Shown: one piece after another, positions 1 through 4,424 of the stretch
Numbering within the stretch: the stretch's first letter is position 1
How the letters are laid out: every line of letters starts with the position of its first letter
Assembly (NCBI GenBank): GCA_919901705.1
Contig: CAKKPR010000284.1
Location: 1 to 7,546 of the forward strand
Length of the DNA: 7,546 nucleotides
Direction: 5' to 3'
Origin: Thermodesulfovibrionales bacterium
GTDB lineage: Bacteria > Nitrospirota > Thermodesulfovibrionia > Thermodesulfovibrionales > UBA1546
Notes under the pieces: model-generated
Database searches by the model: none
The model's input: only the letters and a program-made list of their open reading frames with translations
What the model was told of the DNA's origin: nothing
Translations under genes and position numbers: made by a program

Positions 1-2
1 AA

Positions 3-236
3 GACAACATCCATATCTCATTAATCGGACAGAGGATTATACTTGTTGTGATATTCGACCAGAGGTCTTCGCTGGGGCTTGTAAGGCTCAGGGTCAAAAA
101 AACTTCCGAGGTTCTCACAAGATTATTTGATGATATAACCAGCAAGGCGGAAAAAGAAAAAGTGGAAGGCGGCAAAGCAGCAGAATCGCCTTTTGCGGAG
201 ATAAGTGATGAGGATATTGATAATCTTTTCAAGTAG
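3..236 (+). CDS. mglB: MglB-like Roadblock/LC7 protein, C-terminal part (5' end outside window)
   Basis: The frame is open from the left edge, so the GTG at 48 is internal and the gene starts outside the window. The 77 visible residues contain the end of a Roadblock/LC7 fold: a hydrophobic strand (ISLIGQRIILVVIFD) followed by SSLGLVRLRVKK and a helix, which is how I remember MglB homologues ending. An acidic tail (SDEDIDNLFK) follows. In Myxococcus and Thermus, MglB is a homodimeric GTPase-activating protein that acts on MglA and marks a cell pole. The next gene is mglA, 12 bases downstream, and the AGGTG after this gene's stop probably serves as the mglA ribosome site, so the two are almost certainly co-transcribed. 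Family assignment is firm because of the pairing; the cellular role in this organism is inference. Confidence 0.85.
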   Translation, partial: DNIHISLIGQRIILVVIFDQRSSLGLVRLRVKKTSEVLTRLFDDITSKAEKEKVEGGKAAESPFAEISDEDIDNLFK

Positions 237-248
237 GTGCAAAGATAA

Positions 249-836
249 GTGTCTTTTATAAATTATTCTTCCAGAGAAATCAATTGCAAAATTGTATATT
301 ACGGTCCGGGGCTTTGTGGAAAGACCACAAACCTTCAATTCATATACAAGAAGACAAACCCTGAACAGAAGGGCAAGCTTATCTCTTTGGCTACGGAAAG
401 CGAGAGGACTCTGTTCTTTGACTTTCTTCCATTGGCGCTTGGTGAAATAAGAGGGTTCAAGGTAAGGTTTCATCTATATACAGTTCCGGGGCAGGTCTTT
501 TATGCGGCAAGCAGAAAATTAATCCTTAAGGGAGTGGATGGGGTCATATTCGTTGCTGATTCGCAGATAGAGAGGATGGAGGCTAACATGGAAAGTTTAG
601 ATGATCTCAAGATAAATCTTGCAGAACAGGGATATGCAGTTGAAAAACTCCCTTACGCAGTTCAATATAATAAGAGAGACCTTCCCAGTGTTGCTCCCCT
701 TGAAGAAATGAATAAGCTCCTTAACTTAAATAGCGTGCAGTGGTTTGAGGCAGTGGCAACTACAGGCGTAGGTGTTTTTGAGACCTTGAAGAGTGTTGCC
801 AAACAGGTTTTGCTTGAGCTCAAGAAGCATTACTAA
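249..836 (+). CDS. mglA: MglA-type small Ras-like GTPase
   Basis: This 195-residue protein has the length of known MglA proteins (about 195). The P-loop is GPGLCGKTT at residues 19-27. The switch II region reads TVPGQ (78-82), with the Thr-Val-Pro replacing the usual Asp of DxxG, a hallmark of bacterial MglA. Arg53 and Gln82 match the positions of the intrinsic arginine finger and catalytic glutamine described for Myxococcus/Thermus MglA, and the guanine-specificity motif is NKRD (141-144). It should therefore be a working GTPase that needs MglB to position these residues. MglA-GTP sets the leading pole and directs gliding or type IV pili in myxobacteria; the effector here cannot be seen. Start is GTG at 249, chosen because AGGTG at 235-239 lies at suitable distance and the N-terminus matches the family (MSFINYSSREINCKIVYYG). 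Confidence 0.95.
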   Translation: MSFINYSSREINCKIVYYGPGLCGKTTNLQFIYKKTNPEQKGKLISLATESERTLFFDFLPLALGEIRGFKVRFHLYTVPGQVFYAASRKLILKGVDGVIFVADSQIERMEANMESLDDLKINLAEQGYAVEKLPYAVQYNKRDLPSVAPLEEMNKLLNLNSVQWFEAVATTGVGVFETLKSVAKQVLLELKKHY

Positions 837-846
837 TATAACTGAA

Positions 847-871
847 AGCTGATAGCTGTCAGCCGTCAGCT
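847..871. repeat. Short AGCTGA-type palindromic intergenic repeat
   Basis: Between mglA and the lipoprotein gene lies a stretch built from reiterated AGCTG/TCAGC words. AGCTGA (847-852) and TCAGCT (866-871) can pair as a 6-bp stem around a 13-base loop. Similar AGCTGATAGCTG-type repeats are dispersed in many bacterial genomes, which is recalled knowledge. No poly-T follows on the + strand, so it is not a typical terminator. It may modestly uncouple the upstream and downstream genes. Confidence 0.45.
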
Positions 872-895
872 AATAAATAAAAAAAGGAGATTTTT

Positions 896-1519
896 ATGAA
901 GAGATTTTTTGTCCTGGTAGCGATTTTAGGATTGGTTATCGTCGGATGTGCGAAGAAGGAAGAGAAAAAAGGGCAGTATCTTGTAAAGATAAACAATGTC
1001 ACGATAACGAAGGAAGACCTGAAAAAGGAGATTGACGCCCTTCCTGTATTTGCCCAGAAGATGTTCGAGGGCGAGGAAGGGACAGCAAAGCTTATTGATG
1101 AACTTATCAAAAAAGAGCTTCTTTATCAGGAGGCAAAGAAGAAAGGACTTGATAAGGACCCTGCGTATCAGAAAAAACTGGTGGATTCCCAGAAATTGAT
1201 TCTCATAAGCTCTCTGCTCGAAAAAGAGATAGAAGACAAGGCCAAGGTATCTGATAAAGATGTGAAAACCTTCTATGATAAAAACAGGGCGGATTTCACA
1301 GTGCAGGGCAAACCGATTGAATTTGAGAAAATCAAGGATATGCTTGCACAGCGGCTGACAGCCCAGAAACAGAAAGAAGTTTTTGACACTTATGTGGAAA
1401 ACCTGAAGAAATCTTATAAGGTTGATATAAATAAAGAGGCAATTGCAGCTCTGTCAAAAAAGGAAGAATCCAAAGAACCTGTGAAGGAAGCCCCCCAAAA
1501 AGAAGCGCCTAAAAAGTAA
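896..1519 (+). CDS. SurA/PrsA-like periplasmic chaperone lipoprotein lacking the parvulin domain
   Basis: The 207-residue product starts with a lipoprotein signal: MKR, a hydrophobic core, and the lipobox I-V-G-C with the acylated Cys at 18. Residues +2 and +3 are Ala-Lys, not Asp, which by the E. coli rule favours the outer membrane. Residues 28-134 resemble the SurA/PrsA N-terminal chaperone helices (a VNG-like strand KINNVTITKEDL, then DELIKKELLYQEAKKKGL, then VSDKDVKTFYDKNRADF). In peptidyl-prolyl isomerases a parvulin domain would follow; here F134 passes almost directly into the C-terminal helix (EFEKIKDMLAQRLTAQKQKEVFDTYVENLKK). So it should be a chaperone without isomerase activity. 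The tail (about 188-207) is Lys/Glu/Pro rich. ATG at 896 has a strong AAGGAG site at 884-889. A hairpin terminator lies just downstream. Function in outer-membrane protein folding is inferred from family. Confidence 0.75.
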   Translation: MKRFFVLVAILGLVIVGCAKKEEKKGQYLVKINNVTITKEDLKKEIDALPVFAQKMFEGEEGTAKLIDELIKKELLYQEAKKKGLDKDPAYQKKLVDSQKLILISSLLEKEIEDKAKVSDKDVKTFYDKNRADFTVQGKPIEFEKIKDMLAQRLTAQKQKEVFDTYVENLKKSYKVDINKEAIAALSKKEESKEPVKEAPQKEAPKK

Positions 1520-1529
1520 TAAAAGCATA

Positions 1530-1560
1530 GAAGCTCTCCGGTAAAACCGGAGAGCTTCTT
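1530..1560 (+). terminator. Strong hairpin after the lipoprotein gene
   Basis: A perfect 13-bp stem, GAAGCTCTCCGGT (1530-1542) and its complement (1546-1558), closes on a 3-base AAA loop (1543-1545), 10 bases after the stop codon. The 3' side runs into TTCCTC, a pyrimidine-rich but imperfect U tract, so it is a plausible intrinsic terminator for the mglBA-lipoprotein block. lipA promoters lie immediately beyond, which fits a transcription-unit boundary. Confidence 0.75.
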
Positions 1561-1573
1561 CCTCAAAAGCCTG

Positions 1574-1602
1574 TTGGATTGCCTGTGCAGTCTCTTTATA
1601 AT
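1574..1602 (+). promoter_or_regulatory. Candidate sigma-70 promoter P1 for lipA
   Basis: TTGGAT (1574-1579), 17 bases, then a perfect TATAAT (1597-1602). The -35 box matches only half the consensus. Transcription would start near 1609, giving a leader of about 30 bases without a Shine-Dalgarno sequence. It follows the hairpin at 1530-1560. Call is by consensus match only. Confidence 0.45.
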
Positions 1603-1630
1603 TGAAAAAGTTTAGTATTTCTTTTATATT
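1602..1630 (+). promoter_or_regulatory. Candidate sigma-70 promoter P2 for lipA, predicted leaderless
   Basis: TTGAAA (1602-1607), a 17-base spacer, then TATATT (1625-1630); each box matches five of six consensus bases. A start 7-9 bases after the -10 box falls at 1637-1639, at the A of the lipA ATG (1639). That would make a leaderless message, consistent with the lack of any Shine-Dalgarno sequence before this ATG. It overlaps the -10 box of P1 by one base, so only one of the two may be used. Confidence 0.5.
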
Positions 1631-1638
1631 TAATAACC

Positions 1639-2508
1639 ATGCGGTTGCCAGAGTGGATAAAGGTAAAGAGCTATATCGAAGACCCGCTGAGGCGGGCAGG
1701 GCTCCATAACACAAAGAGCATCCTGAGGAACTACGGGCTCTCTACTGTCTGTGAAGAAGCAAAATGTCCAAACAGGGGAGAGTGTTTTTCAAAGCCGACT
1801 GCGGCTTTCATGATACTCGGCTCTGCATGCACAAGGAACTGCGGTTTTTGCGCTGTGGAATATTCGAAACCAGGACCTCTGGATAATGATGAGCCTGAAA
1901 AGGTTGCTATGGCAGCAAAAGAGATGGGGCTTAAATATGTCGTCATAACTTCTGTTACGAGAGATGATATTAAAGACGGAGGCGCCTCTCACTTTGCCAA
2001 AACAGTTTCAGCAGTGAGAAAACATCTTCCTGCTGCAAAGGTTGAGGTCCTTACGCCTGATTTTCGGGGGAATAAGGATTCGCTCAAAACAGTCCTTGAT
2101 TCAAGGCCTGATGTTTATAATCATAATGTGGAGACTGTGCCAAGGCTTTATCCTTATGTAAGGCATCAGGCCGATTACAGGAGATCATTGGATGTGTTGC
2201 TGAATGCAAAGAATATTGCGCCGGATATTACCATAAAATCAGGGTTTATGGTGGGACTTGGAGAGACTTTCAATGAAATTATACATGTATTGAAGGATCT
2301 GAGGGATGCAGGTTGTGACACGGTTACAATAGGCCAGTATCTCAGGCCTTCGAAGAAAAACCTGCCTGTAAGAGAATATGTCAGGCCCGAAATGTTTGAT
2401 GTGTATAAAGAGATTGCGCTGGATATGGGGTTTAAATATGCGGCTTCTTCTCCGCTGGCAAGAAGCTCGATGAATGCAGATGAAATGTACAACTATAGCA
2501 ATAAATAG
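1639..2508 (+). CDS. lipA: Lipoyl synthase (radical SAM)
   Basis: LipA inserts two sulfur atoms at C6 and C8 of the octanoyl group on lipoyl carrier proteins (pyruvate dehydrogenase E2, glycine cleavage H protein), in the cytoplasm. All six cluster cysteines are present: the auxiliary 4Fe-4S cluster CX4CX5C (Cys38, 43, 49), which is the sulfur donor, and the radical SAM CX3CX2C (Cys64, 68, 71). Family motifs TSVTRDD, VEVLTPDF, NHNVETVPRLY and KSGFMVGLGET follow in order. The C-terminal serine motif is RSSM (275-278), where RSSY is usual; Ser that ligates the auxiliary cluster is kept. Length (289) is typical. The N-terminus RLPEWIKVK is the expected LipA start, but ATG 1639 has no ribosome site. 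No lipB is visible nearby. The stop codon abuts the repeat at 2509. Confidence 0.97.
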   Translation: MRLPEWIKVKSYIEDPLRRAGLHNTKSILRNYGLSTVCEEAKCPNRGECFSKPTAAFMILGSACTRNCGFCAVEYSKPGPLDNDEPEKVAMAAKEMGLKYVVITSVTRDDIKDGGASHFAKTVSAVRKHLPAAKVEVLTPDFRGNKDSLKTVLDSRPDVYNHNVETVPRLYPYVRHQADYRRSLDVLLNAKNIAPDITIKSGFMVGLGETFNEIIHVLKDLRDAGCDTVTIGQYLRPSKKNLPVREYVRPEMFDVYKEIALDMGFKYAASSPLARSSMNADEMYNYSNK

Positions 2509-2570
2509 CCCTCTCACCTTATGTCCTCTCCCTCGGAGGGGAGAGGAAAATAAAAGGAGAGGGTGGCGAT
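2509..2570. repeat. CCCTCTC palindromic repeat between lipA and the aminotransferase remnant
   Basis: The element begins at the base after the lipA stop. Outer arms CCCTCTC (2509-2515) and GAGAGGG (2557-2563) flank an inner hairpin, CCTCTCCC (2525-2532) with GGGAGAGG (2539-2546) around a 6-base loop. Such CCCTCTCACC...GGGAGAGGGTG palindromes are a widespread dispersed repeat type in bacterial genomes (recalled). The right boundary is uncertain because the following GGTGGCGATGAGG could be repeat or the reading frame of the aminotransferase tail. It may act as a processing or termination structure between lipA and hom. Confidence 0.7.
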
Positions 2571-2657
2571 GAGGAGTATGTAAGGTTTGCCCTTGTTGAG
2601 AACGAGCACAGGATAAAACAGGCAGTGAAAGGAATAAAGAAGGTGTTAAACAGATGA
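2565..2657 (+). pseudogene. C-terminal remnant of a class I/II aminotransferase (AlaC/DapL-like)
   Basis: In the frame beginning at 2565, about 30 codons read GDEEYVRFALVENEHRIKQ and then AVKGIKKVLNR before a TGA. This is the usual end of PLP-dependent aminotransferases of the AlaC/LL-diaminopimelate type, in which a G-[DE]-x-[YH]-VRFAL-x-EN motif precedes the last helix (family knowledge). The TGA overlaps the hom start as ATGA (2654-2657), the arrangement of intact translationally coupled genes. The rest of the gene, roughly 360 residues with the PLP lysine, is absent: upstream is only the palindromic repeat and then lipA. The frame stays open back to a stop at 2502 but has no start codon. 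So this is a decapitated gene, produced by a real repeat-associated deletion or by misassembly. Substrate cannot be told from the tail. Confidence 0.75.
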
Positions 2658-3988
2658 TTAATATCGGCATCATAGGATTTGGAACTGTTGGAACAGGTAC
2701 GGCAAAGATCCTCATCGGGAACCGGGACATTATTTCCCGGAGGACCGGCTTTGATATAAACCTTAAGAGGATTGCAGATGTTGATATAAAAAGGGACAGG
2801 GGAATAAAGCTGCCCAAAGGAGTTTTGACCACTGATGCAGAAAAAATATTAAATGACCCTGAGATTGATATTGTGGTTGAACTAATCGGAGGGAAAAGGC
2901 CTGCAAAGGATTTTATACTAAAAGCCATAAGAAATAAAAAACACGTTGTAACAGCCAATAAGGCATTGCTTGCAACAGAGGGCAACGAGATATTTGCCGA
3001 GGCAAAAAAGAATAGCGTTGAAATAGGTTTCGAGGCGTCAGTTGCAGGCGGGATACCTATTATAAAGGTCATAAGGGAAGGACTCATTGCCAACAGGATA
3101 ATGGCGGTTTACGGAATAATAAACGGAACATCAAATTACATCCTCACAAAAATGACTGACGAGGGGATTGAATTCTCAGACGCGCTTAAGGAAGCGCAGA
3201 GGCTGGGTTATGCAGAGGCTGACCCGACCTTTGATATAGAGGGAATAGATTCAGCCCATAAACTGGCAATCCTTGCGTCACTGGCTTACAACATACCGCT
3301 TTCCTTCAATAAGATTTACAAGGAAGGAATAACAAGGATTACATCTCAGGATATCGAGTTTGCCGGAGAGCTTGGCTATAAGATAAAACTATTGGCGATT
3401 GCAAAGGCAACCCCCCCAAGCCCCCCCTTATCAAGGGGGGGAGTATGGGGGGGTGAAGTGGAGCTAAGGGTCCATCCTACAATGGTTCCTAAGGATTATC
3501 TTATATCAAAGGTTGATGGAGTTTTTAATGCAATTTATATCAATGGAGATGCAGTCGGAGATACTCTTTATTACGGAAGGGGCGCAGGCGATATGCCTAC
3601 AGGCAGTTCAATCGTGAGCGATATTGTTGACATAGCAAGAAACATAAAAAAAGGCGCAACAGGAAGAATTCCCGGCATCGGGAGCGTGAAGAGCGCAGGA
3701 TTAAAGATAAAGAATATACAGGAAATAGAGGCGATGTATTATTTCAGGTTTTCTGCCTTTGACAAACCGGGCGTGCTTTCAAAAGTATCAGGCGTGCTCG
3801 GTAAACATAACATAAGCATTGCCTCTGTTATCCAGAAGGGCAGAAAGGTCGGAGGGGCTGTGCCGCTCATTGTCCTGGCGCACAGGGCCAAGGAAAGGGA
3901 TGTTGTCAAATCAGTTGCGGAGATTGATAAACTTCCAGTTGTTGCGGACAAGACGCTTTATATAAGGGTTGAAGGAAGAGAGGAATAG
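2654..3988 (+). CDS. hom: Homoserine dehydrogenase with ACT domain
   Basis: The enzyme reduces aspartate semialdehyde to homoserine with NAD(P)H, leading to threonine and methionine. The Rossmann motif is GFGTVG (residues 8-13), with VTANKALLA (Lys103) and the catalytic region LGYAEADPTFDIEGIDSAHK; Glu188, Asp199 and Lys203 correspond in spacing to yeast Glu208, Asp219 and Lys223. A C-terminal ACT domain (about 361-438, FDKPGVLSKVSGVLGKHNIS) suggests feedback control by an amino acid, usually threonine. At 444 residues it is slightly long: residues 253-267 come from a palindromic repeat (3411-3453) and add TPPSPPLSRGGVWGG before the conserved VELRVHPTMVP. The reading frame is kept, so the enzyme is probably still active. 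The start overlaps the aminotransferase stop (ATGA), with AAGGTG at 2640-2645 as ribosome site. No thrC or thrB follows. Confidence 0.96.
   Translation: MINIGIIGFGTVGTGTAKILIGNRDIISRRTGFDINLKRIADVDIKRDRGIKLPKGVLTTDAEKILNDPEIDIVVELIGGKRPAKDFILKAIRNKKHVVTANKALLATEGNEIFAEAKKNSVEIGFEASVAGGIPIIKVIREGLIANRIMAVYGIINGTSNYILTKMTDEGIEFSDALKEAQRLGYAEADPTFDIEGIDSAHKLAILASLAYNIPLSFNKIYKEGITRITSQDIEFAGELGYKIKLLAIAKATPPSPPLSRGGVWGGEVELRVHPTMVPKDYLISKVDGVFNAIYINGDAVGDTLYYGRGAGDMPTGSSIVSDIVDIARNIKKGATGRIPGIGSVKSAGLKIKNIQEIEAMYYFRFSAFDKPGVLSKVSGVLGKHNISIASVIQKGRKVGGAVPLIVLAHRAKERDVVKSVAEIDKLPVVADKTLYIRVEGREE
3411..3453. repeat. GC-rich palindromic repeat inserted in frame within hom
   Basis: Inner stem CCCCCCCTT (3421-3429) pairs with AAGGGGGGG (3433-3441) around loop ATC. 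Outer arms of seven C (3411-3417) and seven G (3447-3453) extend it into an imperfect 43-bp palindrome. It is translated as a Pro/Ser-rich then Gly-rich stretch (hom residues 253-267). The CCCCCCTTATCAAGGGGGG core is a repeat type I recall as dispersed in many bacterial genomes, normally between genes. The long C and G runs are also prone to slippage and sequencing error, but the frame is intact on both sides. Confidence 0.85.
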
Positions 3989-4043
3989 AAATCGCGCCAA
4001 TAGATTTTGTTATAAATGGAATAATCATGAGTATGCAAGGTAT

Positions 4044-4072
4044 TTGATTTTTTATCGGGCAAAACTTATAAT
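4044..4072 (+). promoter_or_regulatory. Sigma-70 promoter for the antitoxin-like gene, predicted leaderless
   Basis: TTGATT (4044-4049), a 17-base spacer and a perfect TATAAT (4067-4072). The start codon at 4079 lies only 6 bases beyond the -10 box, so the transcription start should coincide with the ATG and the message would be leaderless. No Shine-Dalgarno sequence is seen upstream of the ATG, in agreement. Confidence 0.6.
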
Positions 4073-4078
4073 GAAAGC

Positions 4079-4318
4079 ATGGCAACTCAGATAGCCGCAA
4101 AAAAAATAGTTAGTATTTCAAAGAGCCAGGTTGATAAAAAGGGCGGTATAGTTGTTTTGTCCTTGAAGGAGTACCAGAAGCTTTGCGAGAGAGCAGTCCC
4201 TACCTATTATTTAAAAGGCGAAAAAGCCTGCGAGTTGGATAAACTCGTTGCAGAGGGATTGGCTGAATACAGTAAGGGCAGATGTAAAAAGGTAAAGTCT
4301 CTTTCCGATTTGGATTAA
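4079..4318 (+). CDS. Putative antitoxin of a type II toxin-antitoxin pair (Phd/YefM-like)
   Basis: A 79-residue, soluble, charged protein. Residues 8-35 (KKIVSISKSQVDKK, then GGIVVLSLKEYQKLCER) resemble the DNA-binding front of Phd/YefM-type antitoxins, where a VVLxLxEYxxL strand-helix unit is common. The C-terminal part (about 52-79, ELDKLVAEGLAEYSKGRCKK, then VKSLSDLD) has the form of a helix plus short tail that wraps a toxin, with the frequent GLAEY...G...SL.DL pattern. Family assignment is by resemblance and could instead be another small antitoxin class. A likely toxin remnant begins 3 bases after the stop, supporting a TA operon. ATG 4079 has no ribosome site but a promoter directly upstream, so autoregulated leaderless expression is possible. 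There is no in-frame ATG or GTG nearby that would be a better start. Confidence 0.55.
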   Translation: MATQIAAKKIVSISKSQVDKKGGIVVLSLKEYQKLCERAVPTYYLKGEKACELDKLVAEGLAEYSKGRCKKVKSLSDLD

Positions 4319-4321
4319 GAG

Positions 4322-4402
4322 ATGGAAATTAGTGTTACGCCCCGCTTTGAAAAGAATTATAAAAGTGTCCTGTCCGACCGTCCGCAAGCTGTTTTTAAAT
4401 AA
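4322..4402 (+). pseudogene. Truncated RelE/ParE-like toxin remnant
   Basis: An ATG 3 bases after the antitoxin stop opens a 26-codon frame (MEISVTPRFEKNYKSVLSDR, then PQAVFK and TAA). The pattern of a short strand, then FEKNYK, then a helix resembles the first strand and helix of RelE/ParE-family toxins (often ..T..F.K.YKKL). A full toxin would need about 60 more residues, including the catalytic core. These are missing, and the convergent kinase-fusion gene ends 22 bases further on. The +1 frame past the stop stays open for about 20 codons but shows no recognisable toxin motif. The remnant is too short for a firm family call; its position behind an antitoxin-like gene is the main support. 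Confidence 0.45.
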
Positions 4403-4424
4403 TCAGGGACAACAAGCCCTTTCT

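Noticed and set aside
48..50. GTG as the start of a short independent gene
   Set aside because: The frame is open upstream to the window edge and the upstream residues continue the Roadblock fold, so the GTG codes an internal Val.
123..473. Open frame on the - strand across mglB and mglA
   Set aside because: Antisense to well-conserved genes; Phe/Arg-rich, low-complexity translation without family resemblance.
2239..3093. Long open frame on the - strand across the lipA end and hom start
   Set aside because: It is antisense to two clear enzymes with all their motifs, has no recognisable domain, and owes its length to the codon bias of the + strand genes.
3411..3453. Palindrome in hom as a terminator or attenuator
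   Set aside because: It lies in the middle of a conserved coding sequence, has no T tract, and the protein continues normally beyond it.
3989..4078. Possible small RNA or riboswitch between hom and the antitoxin gene
   Set aside because: The 90 bases are AT-rich and hold a promoter, but no clear paired structure or known riboswitch motif is visible.
4405..4424. AGGG...CCCT followed by TTTCTCT as a terminator between the convergent genes
   Set aside because: The stem has only four base pairs with an 8-base loop and the T run is broken, so it is too weak to call on either strand.
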